From assembly GCA_018333955.1 (NCBI GenBank), contig JAGXSD010000058.1:34550-98549 (forward strand): 64,000 bases of DNA, in the 5' to 3' direction. Shown one piece after another: positions 8,373-16,980 of this stretch. Under the pieces are notes generated by a model. It saw only the letters and a program-made list of their open reading frames with translations, did no database searches and was not told the DNA's origin. The stretch's first letter is position 1. Each line of letters starts with the position of its first letter. Made by a program: the position numbers and the translations under genes. The stretch is from Erysipelotrichia bacterium (GTDB taxonomy: Bacteria > Bacillota_I > Bacilli_A > Erysipelotrichales > Erysipelotrichaceae).

Positions 8373-9192
8373 TCTTGAAAGTGTGATTGTAAAGAGTTCT
8401 ACCTTAGAATTGGAATCAGGTGGACTTCATACCATCAACATTCAAGTGAGCGAGCACATTGAGGTTACGCTTGTTGCACCTAAGAGAACGAAGGGTAATG
8501 CCCTCATTAATGTGCTTGGTGAAGGACAACTTAAATTGAATGTTGTTATAGAAGAATCGGCTAACTGGGCTATTTTAGAAATGAACCAAAGTGATAATGC
8601 GATTGTATTTGAGGAGCGTTGGACTTTGAAAAAGAACTCAAATTTGCTTCTCGCTGTGGGAGAACTTACTGCAGGAAGTCATGTTAAAAATGTAAACTAT
8701 GATTTGGCTGAAGAAGGAGCAACCATTAATGTTCGTGGAGCAACTTTAGTTCAATCTAAACTGGAAGCTGTACTGACGGCTAATCATATTAAAGGAAATA
8801 CTTATGCTGAGATTAATACCTATGGTATTGTTTTAAAAGAATGTACTTTAAAACTTGATGTTGTAGGTGTAATCAAAGCAAAAGCAAAAAATTCCAAAAC
8901 TCATCAAACTAGCCGAGTCATGAATTTTGATACTAAACCTAATACATCTGTAAATCCTCAACTTGTCATTGATGAGAATGATGTGGAAGCATCTCATGCA
9001 GCTTCTGTAGGTCAACCGGATGTGTTGCAAGTGTATTACTTACAGTCACGAGGAATGTCACGTAGTGAATCCTTAAAACTCATTTCATTAGGATATTTAA
9101 TGCCTATTGTGGATGTCATTGAGAATGAAGTTGTTAAAGAAGCTTTAAGAGAAGCGGTTATCAATAAGGTTGCCGAGTCATGCTTGATATAA
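8365..9192 (+). CDS. sufD: Fe-S cluster assembly scaffold SufD, short form
   Basis: A 275-residue SufD. The beta-helix core and the C-terminal helical region are present, including EASHAASVGQPD, which contains the functionally important conserved histidine, and YYLQSRGMSRSES. The N-terminal helical domain of ordinary SufD (total near 430 residues) is missing. No frameshift explains this: the gene starts eight bases inside sufC with its own AAGGGGG box. It probably still pairs with SufB through the beta-helix. The start at MSNLES is preferred to an earlier in-frame ATG inside sufC that lacks a ribosome site. Confidence 0.88.
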   Translation: MSNLESVIVKSSTLELESGGLHTINIQVSEHIEVTLVAPKRTKGNALINVLGEGQLKLNVVIEESANWAILEMNQSDNAIVFEERWTLKKNSNLLLAVGELTAGSHVKNVNYDLAEEGATINVRGATLVQSKLEAVLTANHIKGNTYAEINTYGIVLKECTLKLDVVGVIKAKAKNSKTHQTSRVMNFDTKPNTSVNPQLVIDENDVEASHAASVGQPDVLQVYYLQSRGMSRSESLKLISLGYLMPIVDVIENEVVKEALREAVINKVAESCLI

Positions 9193-10406
9193 AGGTTATT
9201 CGCGAACAATTTCCAATACTAAAAACTAAGATGAGTGGAGAACCACTAGTCTATTTTGATAATGCCGCAACAACATTAAAGCCAGAAGCTGTAATTAATG
9301 ATGTTACTCGTATACTCTCAACTCAATCAGTTAATATTCATCGTGGTGATTATCAATTGTCATACGATATTTCAAATCAATATGAGGATGTAAGACAAAG
9401 TGTTGCAAAGTTCATTAATGCAACTGAGAGTGAAATCGTTTTTACATCAGGAGCGACTCAATCTCTTAATGATATTGCTTATGGTCTAGAATATTTGCTT
9501 AAAGAGGGAGATGTCGTATTAACTTCCCATACTGATCACGCTTCAAACTTATTGCCTTGGTTTGAGGTCACTAAACGAAAGAATGCAAAAATTGAATATT
9601 TTAAATTAACTGAAGAAGGTCGTATTGATCTTGAAGCAGTCGAAGGGTTGCTTCATGACAAAGTTAAATTCATTACTCTAGTGCATGTTTCTAATGTGTT
9701 GGGATATATCAATCCTGTGAAAGAGATTATTAAACTTGCTCATGAAAGAAATATTTGTGTCATTCTTGATGGTGCTCAATCTGTGGCACATCTTAGTATT
9801 GATGTGAAAGATTTAGACGTTGATTTCTTAGCTTGGTCAGGTCATAAGATGTGTTCTCCAACTGGAGTAGGTGTCTTATATGGTAAGAAGACATGGTTAG
9901 AGCGTTTAAAGAGTGTCAAAATGGGTGGTGGAGCGAATGCTCAGTTTAATGAGCTCGGTGAAGTCATCCTTAAATCAGCACCAACTCGCTTTGAAGCAGG
10001 GACTCCAGCCATTGAGTCAACCATAGCTTTAAAATCAGCCATTTCATTTCTTTCTTCATTGGGAATGGATAATATTCATCAACATGAACTGCTTCTAAAG
10101 AACTACTTCTTAAGTAAGATACAAGACTTTACTCACGTCAAGGTGTATAATCCAAATACAGACACTGGTATTGTTGTATTCAATGTTGATGGAATTTTTG
10201 CCCAAGATGCTGCAGCATATTTGAGTTCAAAAGGTATTGCTGTTAGGGCAGGTAATCACTGTGCAAAACTTATTCATCATGTTATTGGTGTGACAGAAAC
10301 GCTACGTGCGAGTTTCTATCTTTATAACAGCATTGAAGAAGTTGATCATCTAGTGGAAGTTCTTAGAGATATCACGCTTGAAAAATGCGTTGATTTATAT
10401 ATTTAG
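9180..10406 (+). CDS. sufS: Cysteine desulfurase SufS
   Basis: A 408-residue type II PLP-dependent cysteine desulfurase, which mobilises sulfur from cysteine for SufU. The PLP lysine is in AWSGHKMCSPTGVG (about residue 224). The catalytic cysteine lies in VRAGNHCAKL (about residue 360), which matches the RxGxHC motif of this group. DGAQSVAH gives the PLP-ring contact. It overlaps the end of sufD by 13 bases, so the two are translationally coupled, and sufU follows 11 bases later. Confidence 0.95.
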   Translation: MLDIKVIREQFPILKTKMSGEPLVYFDNAATTLKPEAVINDVTRILSTQSVNIHRGDYQLSYDISNQYEDVRQSVAKFINATESEIVFTSGATQSLNDIAYGLEYLLKEGDVVLTSHTDHASNLLPWFEVTKRKNAKIEYFKLTEEGRIDLEAVEGLLHDKVKFITLVHVSNVLGYINPVKEIIKLAHERNICVILDGAQSVAHLSIDVKDLDVDFLAWSGHKMCSPTGVGVLYGKKTWLERLKSVKMGGGANAQFNELGEVILKSAPTRFEAGTPAIESTIALKSAISFLSSLGMDNIHQHELLLKNYFLSKIQDFTHVKVYNPNTDTGIVVFNVDGIFAQDAAAYLSSKGIAVRAGNHCAKLIHHVIGVTETLRASFYLYNSIEEVDHLVEVLRDITLEKCVDLYI

Positions 10407-10417
10407 GAGATGCAATC

Positions 10418-10852
10418 ATGAACTTAAACGATCCTCAATTAATGAGAAGTATTATCATGGATCATTATCAATACCCTCGTAATCGTCGAGAGTGTCATGA
10501 TCATGATTGTAAATCTGTGCATATGAATTCTGAGTCTTGTATTGATGATATTATGGTGTATGTCAAACTAGACCATAATGTAATAAAAGACTTTAGTTTT
10601 ACTGGTCAAGCTTGCACAATTTCAACCGCATCCACTTCAATTTTAAGTGAATTGGTAAAGGGAAAGACGCTTGGTGAGGCTAAAGAGATTATTAGTGAAT
10701 ATCGCAAGATGGTGAATTTAGAATCTTATGACGCTGAAACTTTAGAAGAGGCTGTGGCGTTTTCAAATATTGGCAAACAAGCCAATCGTATCAAATGTGC
10801 TCTCATTGGATGGGATGCACTCTCGCAAATCATTGCAGAAAGTGAGGAGTAA
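10418..10852 (+). CDS. sufU: Zinc-dependent sulfurtransferase SufU
   Basis: A 144-residue SufU that accepts sulfur from SufS. The three zinc/sulfur cysteines are visible in SCIDDI (about residue 40), QACTISTAS (about residue 65) and RIKCALIGW (about residue 127), and the aspartate after the first cysteine is present. It is a SufU rather than an IscU scaffold by context (next to sufS) and by motif spacing. AGGAG lies upstream of the ATG and sufB begins two bases after the stop. Confidence 0.93.
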   Translation: MNLNDPQLMRSIIMDHYQYPRNRRECHDHDCKSVHMNSESCIDDIMVYVKLDHNVIKDFSFTGQACTISTASTSILSELVKGKTLGEAKEIISEYRKMVNLESYDAETLEEAVAFSNIGKQANRIKCALIGWDALSQIIAESEE

Positions 10853-10853
10853 T

Positions 10854-12272
10854 ATGGCAGAAATTACATTTGAAGAGAATATAAAAAATATTCCTAAGGA
10901 TGAGTATAAATACGGTTTTGCGGATAAGGATGTAAGTGTTTATCGTACCGCAAAAGGAATCAATGATGATATTGTTGCTGAAATTTCAACGATTAAGAAA
11001 GAACCAGAATGGATGAAAGAGTTTAGATTGAATTCTTATCATGCATTTGAAGCTAAACCAATGCCACAATGGGGAGCGAACTTAAATCAAATTGAGTTTC
11101 AGGACTTCACATATTATGTTAAGCCTAGTGAGCGTCAAGAAACAAGCTGGGATGATGTTCCAGAAACAATCAAAAACACTTTTGATCGCTTAGGTTTGCC
11201 TGAAGCTGAACAGAAATATCTGGCGGGGATTTCTACTCAATATGAATCAGAAGTTGTATATCACAATATGCTTCAAGAAGTTACTGATAAAGGTGTAATC
11301 TTCTTAGATACAGACAGTGGATTACGTGAACACCCAGAACTATTTAAGAAGTACTTTGGAACAATTATTCCACCAAGCGACAATAAATTTGCAGCACTAA
11401 ATAGTGCTGTGTGGTCTGGTGGGTCATTCATTTATGTGCCTAAAGGTGTTAAACTTGATAAGCCTCTTCAATCTTACTTTAGAATTAATTCTGAAAGTAT
11501 GGGTCAGTTTGAGCGTACATTGATTATTGTGGATGAAGGTGCGGATGTTCACTATGTTGAAGGTTGTACAGCTCCTTCATATTCTAAAGATTCACTACAT
11601 GCGGCAGTGGTTGAGATTTATGTTGCAAAGAATGCTAAATGTCGCTATACCACTGTTCAAAACTGGAGTACTAATGTTCTTAACTTAGTAACTAAACGTG
11701 CTTATGTAGAAAGTCATGGAGTTATGGAGTGGATTGATGGAAACATTGGTTCCTCTATTACTATGAAATATCCAGCATGTGTATTGGCTGGAGAATATGC
11801 TCGCGGAATGACGATTTCCATTGCGGTTGCAGGTGCTGGACAAGTATTGGATGCTGGCGCAAAAATGATTCATTTAGCACCGAATACCTCAAGCACAATT
11901 ATTTCAAAATCCATTGCTCGTAATGGTGGCGCAGTGAACTATCGCGGTTTAATTAAGCACACCGGTCGTGCAGTAGGTGCGAAATCAAAAATTGAATGTG
12001 ATACCTTACTTCTTGATGATCGCTCAACAAGCGATACTTTACCAACTAATGTTGTGACGACACATCAGTCTACAGTAGAACATGAAGCATCAGTCTCTAA
12101 GATTTCTGAGGAGCAATTATTCTATCTGATGTCTCGTGGACTAACTGAAGAACAAGCTGCAGAAACCATTATTCTTGGATTCCTAGAACCGTTTACTAGA
12201 GAACTTCCAATGGAATATGCGGTTGAATTAAATCAACTAATGAAGCTTGATATGATTGGATCAATAGGATAG
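10854..12272 (+). CDS. sufB: Fe-S cluster assembly scaffold SufB
   Basis: A 472-residue SufB of normal length, the scaffold on which the cluster forms with SufC and SufD. Typical segments include [16 protein letters not shown] near the start, the [22 protein letters not shown] block and the C-terminal [19 protein letters not shown]. The start at MAEITF has a GAGGAG box; a longer frame running back into sufU has none. A strong terminator at 12283-12318 closes the operon. Confidence 0.96.
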   Translation: MAEITFEENIKNIPKDEYKYGFADKDVSVYRTAKGINDDIVAEISTIKKEPEWMKEFRLNSYHAFEAKPMPQWGANLNQIEFQDFTYYVKPSERQETSWDDVPETIKNTFDRLGLPEAEQKYLAGISTQYESEVVYHNMLQEVTDKGVIFLDTDSGLREHPELFKKYFGTIIPPSDNKFAALNSAVWSGGSFIYVPKGVKLDKPLQSYFRINSESMGQFERTLIIVDEGADVHYVEGCTAPSYSKDSLHAAVVEIYVAKNAKCRYTTVQNWSTNVLNLVTKRAYVESHGVMEWIDGNIGSSITMKYPACVLAGEYARGMTISIAVAGAGQVLDAGAKMIHLAPNTSSTIISKSIARNGGAVNYRGLIKHTGRAVGAKSKIECDTLLLDDRSTSDTLPTNVVTTHQSTVEHEASVSKISEEQLFYLMSRGLTEEQAAETIILGFLEPFTRELPMEYAVELNQLMKLDMIGSIG

Positions 12273-12282
12273 TATATACAAC

Positions 12283-12318
12283 AAGCCCTTTCTTTGAATT
12301 TAGTCAAAGGAAGGGTTT
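12283..12318 (+). terminator. Rho-independent terminator after sufB
   Basis: A 15-bp near-perfect stem (12283-12297 with 12304-12318) with a six-base loop and a short T-rich tail closes the suf operon. Confidence 0.85.
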
Positions 12319-12342
12319 TAATTTATTGCATTAAAGGATTAA

Positions 12343-13521
12343 ATGCACTATGATAAATCAATGAGAAAACTTACTAACTTCATATTACCTTATTCTATTT
12401 ACTTTTTTGTGTTTGGTAGTTTTGCGTTCATCTACACTCAGTTAATTCCATATTTAACTTTTCTTGGTTTTTCAACGTTTGAAAGAGGATTGATTTTATC
12501 ATCCATTTCTTTACTAACATTGTTTATTCAAATCATCTATGGATACTTTAGTGATAAATATAATACAATTAAGCCTTTTTTTAATATCTCATATTTAGTT
12601 CTTGGAGTATTATCGTTTATTTTATACAAATCAACAAGCTCAAACTTCTTTATTATCATGTTGCTAGTTTCACTTGTTGGAGCATTATTTAGAACATTAG
12701 CGGGATATTTAGAGACGTGGACATTGTTATCTGATGAGTCAGTTAAAATGCGTTTTGGATCAATTCGTGCATTTGGCTCAATTGGATGGGCCCTTATTGC
12801 ACCACTAACTTCAATTATTGTTAATCAATATGGATATTCAGTTTTGGCGAATGTGTTACTAATAATGATTATTTTTACCTTAACTTTGACATTTATGCAA
12901 AAAGATGTCACAAGTATTGAAACGTCAAGTTTACGATTTGTTGATATCAAAGATTTGATTAAGACCCCTGATTATGTGAAGTTAATTTTAATTTTTACAA
13001 TTATTAATATTGGTTTCAACACAGACAATTTCACCGTGATTGATAAGATGATTTTTTTAAATGCTACTAACACACAGATTGCACTTAAGTGGTCGATACA
13101 AGCAATTATTGAGATGCCTGCGTTATTTTTAAGTGGTTGGATACTCATGAAATTAGATATCCTAAAAGCATTGAGAATATCCATTGTGTTTTTTATTTTA
13201 AGAATTGCATTAAATGGTTTGGCAAGTTCACCTGATCAAATCTTAATGATTTCATTACTGCAGGGAGTAACGTTTCCGTTATCATTTTTAGCTCAGAAGT
13301 TTATGATTGAACAAATTACACCTGTTAGACTCAGAAGTAGTGCTCAGATGATAGGGTTAGCTTTTTATGGAGCATTTCCCGCTTTTTTTACACCACTTAT
13401 GTCTGGGTTTCTGGTGAGTTTGACAGGGTATAACATATCTTTATTTATATTTTCAATTTCATTATTAAGTGGCTTAGCGTTAACTTTTAGGCTCACACAA
13501 TTTCACAAAGCTAAAATATAA
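12343..13521 (+). CDS. MFS transporter, MFS_1_like/nucleoside-proton symporter type
   Basis: A 392-residue permease with about 12 hydrophobic helices. The second loop FSDKYNTIKP and the later SGWILMKLDI fit the major facilitator superfamily, and the overall look resembles the oligosaccharide/nucleoside symporter subgroup. The substrate cannot be read from the sequence. AAAGGA lies four bases before the ATG at 12343; another ATG six codons in is possible. It stands alone between the suf terminator and the alr terminator, so it is probably monocistronic. Confidence 0.75.
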   Translation: MHYDKSMRKLTNFILPYSIYFFVFGSFAFIYTQLIPYLTFLGFSTFERGLILSSISLLTLFIQIIYGYFSDKYNTIKPFFNISYLVLGVLSFILYKSTSSNFFIIMLLVSLVGALFRTLAGYLETWTLLSDESVKMRFGSIRAFGSIGWALIAPLTSIIVNQYGYSVLANVLLIMIIFTLTLTFMQKDVTSIETSSLRFVDIKDLIKTPDYVKLILIFTIINIGFNTDNFTVIDKMIFLNATNTQIALKWSIQAIIEMPALFLSGWILMKLDILKALRISIVFFILRIALNGLASSPDQILMISLLQGVTFPLSFLAQKFMIEQITPVRLRSSAQMIGLAFYGAFPAFFTPLMSGFLVSLTGYNISLFIFSISLLSGLALTFRLTQFHKAKI

Positions 13522-13566
13522 TTGAGAGTACGCACTAGGTTATTATTTACTTGCAATTAAGTTGCG

Positions 13567-13616
13567 CTGTATGGACCTCTTCTCCTACAAAATACATGAT
13601 AAAATCAACCATACAG
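13567..13616. repeat. Short inverted repeat in the convergent intergenic region
   Basis: CTGTATGG (13567-13574) and CCATACAG (13609-13616) are perfect inverted copies separated by 34 bases, between the MFS gene and alr. No gene is seen between 13522 and 13661 apart from this and the terminator. Confidence 0.5.
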
Positions 13617-13635
13617 GAAATTCTTTCCCCTTAAG

Positions 13636-13660
13636 AAAAAAGCGATGATCTCGCTTTTTT
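13636..13660. terminator. Bidirectional terminator downstream of alr
   Basis: Stem AAAAAAGCGA/TCGCTTTTTT (13636-13645 with 13651-13660) with a five-base loop. It sits one base beyond the alr stop and has T-runs on both strands. Confidence 0.85.
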
Positions 13661-13661
13661 C

Positions 13662-14753
13662 TTATTCTTCAATTATTACTTCATTGTCGAGTCTAAATAT
13701 TCTATGGATTCGAATATTTAGGCAGGTTAGAACCTCGTACGTAATTGTGTTTGTAAGTTTGGCCATGGTTTCAAAATTACTAATCATTCCACTAATAGTG
13801 ACTAAATCAGATGTGCAATCTTGAGGTATCTTTATCATCAATTGATCCATGCAAATTTTTCCAATAATAGGACATGAGACATTCTCAATTGTGACTTCAA
13901 AGTTATTGCTTAAACCTATAGGAAGTCCATCAGCATATCCAACTGGTACGATACCAATCATCATATCTTCACTTGCAGTATATGTCGCTCCATAACTTAC
14001 CGTTTCATTTTTCTTAAGTAATTTCTTTTGGGTAATCTGTGAGAAGAAATGCATAATGGGGATGAGTTCGGATTTAACACTAGAGTAGCCATAGAGTGCT
14101 AGACCTGGTCTGATTGCATTTGAAATATCATCTTTTAGATTGAAGATAGCGTCAGAGTTTGCTGTATGAATCCATTTAAATGAAAAATCAAGTTCGTTTA
14201 CGATATCTTTAAATGTGTTGAATTGCAAGGTCATTGAACCATCTTGTTTGTCTGAACTATGGAAATGGGTGTAAATACCTTCTAAAGTAATATTTTGGTT
14301 GGCTGAGTCAATAATAATCTGCTTAATCTCGCTTATATTTTTGAATCCTAAGCGGTTCATTCCAGTATCTACTTCAATATGTAATGTAATTGGAGAAGTG
14401 TTTAAGTTGAATCTTGTGAGTTCCTGAAACCATTCTAGTGAAATGACAGTCAAGGTGATTTTATTCTTTGAGACAATGTTTAATACATGCTGAGTCAGTT
14501 TGGTATATCCAAGGATAAGAATTGGTGAAACGATTCCCTTGTTCCTTAGTCTCATAGCTTCATCAAGAGAAGAAACGCAAATATAGGCACATTGAAGTTG
14601 GTCAAGATATTTTGATATCCCAATCATCCCATGGCCATAAGCATTGGCTTTAACAACGGCAAATATTTCTTTTTGGGATACATTTTTAAGATAATCAAAA
14701 TTATGTTTGAGTGCATTGAGATTGATTTCTAAGTAGGTGGGGCGATTATACAT
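13662..14753 (-). CDS. alr: Alanine racemase
   Basis: A 363-residue PLP enzyme making D-alanine for peptidoglycan. The PLP lysine is in FAVVKANAYGHG (about residue 34). The catalytic tyrosine region (VSYGATYTA, about residue 250) and VPVGYADGLP are present, as are the conserved MNRLGF and CMDQLMI segments. Presence of alr implies a cell wall, so the organism is not a wall-less mollicute. The start is set at MYNRPTYLEI, with AAGGA upstream; an earlier in-frame ATG lies in the preceding gene. It follows that gene with a one-base gap. Confidence 0.95.
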   Translation of the reverse strand: MYNRPTYLEINLNALKHNFDYLKNVSQKEIFAVVKANAYGHGMIGISKYLDQLQCAYICVSSLDEAMRLRNKGIVSPILILGYTKLTQHVLNIVSKNKITLTVISLEWFQELTRFNLNTSPITLHIEVDTGMNRLGFKNISEIKQIIIDSANQNITLEGIYTHFHSSDKQDGSMTLQFNTFKDIVNELDFSFKWIHTANSDAIFNLKDDISNAIRPGLALYGYSSVKSELIPIMHFFSQITQKKLLKKNETVSYGATYTASEDMMIGIVPVGYADGLPIGLSNNFEVTIENVSCPIIGKICMDQLMIKIPQDCTSDLVTISGMISNFETMAKLTNTITYEVLTCLNIRIHRIFRLDNEVIIEE

Positions 14754-14754
14754 A

Positions 14755-15180
14755 TTAAATAATCCTTGAGTTCTTGTAAACAATGTTTATGGAATATATG
14801 ATAATTAATAGATTAATGATTGAAGATAAATCAGTGATGTTTAGGGCACTGATGATGATGACAGGTGTGAATATTGACAAGAGTTGTATGCTAGGTATGT
14901 TTAATCCAATGATGGTGAATAAATCAATTGTAAGAATTGACACCACGAAAATTGCGATTGCAATATAACTTGCTTGAATGGAAACAGAACGGCCATATTT
15001 CCTGAATACACTAGAAATGACGTATGCAATTAATAAGTAACTCAAAGAAAGTTGTAATCGAATCGAATTTTGAATAATCCCAATGACGATACTTAAAAGC
15101 AATGCGATTGGTAATGTGTAGAGTGTACCTCTAACTAATCGTTTTCCACCTGAGTATCTGTTGAAGTTATATAATTTCAT
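14755..15180 (-). CDS. Hypothetical membrane protein upstream of alr
   Basis: A 141-residue protein with a basic N-terminus (NRYSGGKRLVRG) and about four hydrophobic helices; the family is not recognised. It has its own AGAGG box and an extended -10 sequence (TGCTATACT) upstream on the minus strand. Its stop is one base from the alr start, so the two are co-transcribed. A wall or envelope role by association is only a guess. A plus-strand frame inside it is a shadow. Confidence 0.65.
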   Translation of the reverse strand: MKLYNFNRYSGGKRLVRGTLYTLPIALLLSIVIGIIQNSIRLQLSLSYLLIAYVISSVFRKYGRSVSIQASYIAIAIFVVSILTIDLFTIIGLNIPSIQLLSIFTPVIIISALNITDLSSIINLLIIIYSINIVYKNSRII

Positions 15181-15262
15181 TTTAATACCTCTGCACTAAA
15201 GTATAGCACATGAAAAGAGTTTATAAAATTGATGATAAATGAAAAATAATATTTATAATTTG

Positions 15263-15291
15263 TTGACCGATGTGGTGTAGTGTGTTATATT
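15263..15291 (+). promoter_or_regulatory. Promoter of the first tRNA cluster
   Basis: TTGACC (15263-15268), 17-bp spacer and TATATT (15286-15291), about 20 bases before the first tRNA. Confidence 0.8.
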
Positions 15292-15310
15292 ATTTAGGCA
15301 CTATAGTTGC

Positions 15311-15386
15311 GGAGGTTTAGCTCAGTTGGGAGAGCATCTGCCTTACAAGCAGAGGGTCAGCGGTTCGAGCCCGTTAACCTCCACCA
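15311..15386 (+). tRNA. tRNA-Val (TAC)
   Basis: Acceptor GGAGGTT pairs with AACCTCC. The anticodon loop CTTACAA gives TAC. The TTCGAGC T-loop is present and CCA is encoded. Confidence 0.95.
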
Positions 15387-15389
15387 TTC

Positions 15390-15465
15390 GCCGATTTAGC
15401 TCAATTGGTAGAGCAACTGATTTGTAATCAGTAGGTTGTGGGTTCAAGTCCTATAATCGGCACCA
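15390..15465 (+). tRNA. tRNA-Thr (TGT)
   Basis: Acceptor GCCGATT pairs with AATCGGC. The anticodon loop TTTGTAA gives TGT. CCA is encoded. It starts three bases after tRNA-Val. Confidence 0.95.
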
Positions 15466-15477
15466 TTATTTTTTTTT

Positions 15478-15562
15478 GGAGGGGTAGCGAAGTGGTTAAA
15501 CGCGGCTGACTGTAACTCAGCTCCCTACGGGTTCGGGGGTTCAAATCCCTCCCCCTCCACCA
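15478..15562 (+). tRNA. tRNA-Tyr (GTA)
   Basis: A long-variable-arm tRNA. Acceptor GGAGGGG pairs with CCCCTCC, and the anticodon loop CTGTAAC gives GTA. CCA is encoded. Confidence 0.95.
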
Positions 15563-15569
15563 GCGTTTT

Positions 15570-15644
15570 TGGGGTATAGCCAAGCGGTAAGGCATCAGAC
15601 TTTGACTCTGACATTCCCTGGTTCGATCCCAGGTACCCCAGCCA
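15570..15644 (+). tRNA. tRNA-Gln (TTG)
   Basis: Acceptor TGGGGTA pairs with TACCCCA. The anticodon loop CTTTGAC gives TTG. CCA is encoded. Confidence 0.95.
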
Positions 15645-15650
15645 ATTTTT

Positions 15651-15726
15651 GACCCGTTAGCTCAGGTGGTAGAGCAACTGACTTTTAATCAGTGGGTCGT
15701 AGGTTCGAGTCCTACACGGGTCACCA
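15651..15726 (+). tRNA. tRNA-Lys (TTT)
   Basis: Acceptor GACCCGT pairs with ACGGGTC. The anticodon loop CTTTTAA gives TTT. CCA is encoded. Confidence 0.95.
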
Positions 15727-15730
15727 TGTT

Positions 15731-15804
15731 GCGAGTGTAGTTCAATGGTAGAACTTCAGCCTTCCAAGCTGACTACGCGGGTTCGATTCCCGTCACTCGC
15801 TCCA
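15731..15804 (+). tRNA. tRNA-Gly (TCC)
   Basis: Acceptor GCGAGTG pairs with the 3' CACTCGC. The anticodon loop CTTCCAA gives TCC. CCA is encoded. It is the last tRNA of this cluster. Confidence 0.95.
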
Positions 15805-15820
15805 TTTTGACAAAAATTCG

Positions 15821-15846
15821 AAACTGCGTAGTAGCAGTTTTTTTTT
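15821..15846 (+). terminator. Terminator of the first tRNA cluster
   Basis: Stem AAACTGC/GCAGTTT (15821-15827 with 15834-15840) with a six-base loop and a run of nine Ts in all. Confidence 0.85.
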
Positions 15847-15889
15847 AGGTTTTTAAGAAATAATAGCATATATTAAGTAGGAGGTGATT

Positions 15890-16873
15890 ATGTATAGAAC
15901 TTATACCTTTCCTATTTATCCACAAAATGAGACTAAGCAGTTTATCGATGATACATTTGAAGAGTTGCATTCATTAATAGTTCAGCAAGTAAGCAATGAC
16001 CTAAAACTTGAAAGCAATAAAATAGTTAAAGCCAAGAATGTGCCAATGTCATCGAATCGACACATTTACAGTTTGTCTTCAATGATTGTAAAACATAAAA
16101 GATATGGATACGATCAATTTCAAAACCTCTTCATTAAGCAAAAGAAGCACGCTTACTTCCACTTTGTCAATTTCACCATATCTTCTGAAATATCACTTAG
16201 AAGTAGGAATGGGAAACTATTCAAAACTCCATATCGAATGACAGAATATGTCAAAACAAGAGTTTTATCAGGACATCTTGTAAGTATAAAGATTTTCAAA
16301 AAAAATCAAAAGTATCTTGCATCAGTTTTGATCAAACATAAACCGAGTGCATCTAGTGGAGAATATAAAGCGGGACTGGATATTGGAATTAAAGTGCCAG
16401 CTGTATTAAGTACTGAAAATGGTTCAATTCGGTTCTATAAAGGAGGGAAAATTCGTAGATATTTGATAAGCAAGCAAATATCGTTATTGAAAGATAGCAA
16501 AATTCAGCTAACACAAAAACTTAAAGTAAGTAGAAAACTAAAAAACTTAGATCACAAGATAAGTTCAATGATTGTAAAGGATTTGATTAAGTTAAATGTT
16601 AAGCAATTAAATATTGAAGACTTGAAGTATATCCAACTCAATAAAACCGCGCAGTTACAGTCCTCTTGGAGTTATGAGAGACTTCAAAGATTCATTATCT
16701 ATAAATGCGAATCTACAGGTATTGAAGTTAAGAAGGTTGACCCAAGATTCACGTCAAGGTTGTGTCCAAAATGTAAAAGACATAATCAAGCCTATAAACG
16801 GATTTATTCATGTGTTTGTGGTTATCAACATCATCGAGATGTGGTAGGTGCTACTAATATTATGAATAGATAA
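15890..16873 (+). CDS. tnpB: TnpB-type RNA-guided endonuclease (IS200/IS605 OrfB family), solitary
   Basis: A 327-residue TnpB, compact compared with the usual 370-410. The RuvC catalytic set looks intact: D164 in GLDIGIK, E243 in NIEDLKY, and D317 in HHRDVVGATNI. A zinc-ribbon with cysteines 292, 295, 308 and 310 sits between the last two. Such proteins are RNA-guided nucleases that help keep IS200/IS605 elements in place. No tnpA transposase lies nearby. The ATG at 15890 follows GGAGG; an in-frame GTG two codons earlier is too close to that box. It sits 86 bases beyond a tRNA, a common insertion neighbourhood. Confidence 0.88.
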   Translation: MYRTYTFPIYPQNETKQFIDDTFEELHSLIVQQVSNDLKLESNKIVKAKNVPMSSNRHIYSLSSMIVKHKRYGYDQFQNLFIKQKKHAYFHFVNFTISSEISLRSRNGKLFKTPYRMTEYVKTRVLSGHLVSIKIFKKNQKYLASVLIKHKPSASSGEYKAGLDIGIKVPAVLSTENGSIRFYKGGKIRRYLISKQISLLKDSKIQLTQKLKVSRKLKNLDHKISSMIVKDLIKLNVKQLNIEDLKYIQLNKTAQLQSSWSYERLQRFIIYKCESTGIEVKKVDPRFTSRLCPKCKRHNQAYKRIYSCVCGYQHHRDVVGATNIMNR

Positions 16874-16938
16874 GTTAGCCAATATTACTATAAGTACAGA
16901 TATTGGAAGGATTATGAGGAATCCATAATATGCCTCAA
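16760..16938 (+). ncRNA. Candidate omegaRNA/right end of the tnpB element
   Basis: TnpB guide RNAs usually span the 3' end of tnpB and the right end of the element. Just after the stop are two hairpins: CCAATAT/ATATTGG (about 16878-16905) and ATTATG/CATAAT overlapping TGAGG/CCTCA (about 16913-16937). TCAA follows at 16935-16938, matching the IS608-type right cleavage tetranucleotide. The boundaries, especially the 5' end, are guesses. Confidence 0.3.
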
Positions 16939-16980
16939 GGGATCTCGAATCATGATATACTCTTACTAAGGAGTCATATT

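Noticed and set aside
14783..14968. A 61-codon plus-strand frame opposite the membrane protein gene
   Set aside because: It lies wholly inside a well-supported membrane protein gene coupled to alr.
15890..16873. Domesticated, nuclease-dead TnpB (TldR-type regulator)
   Set aside because: The three RuvC acidic residues and the zinc cysteines are all present, so loss of nuclease activity is not indicated.
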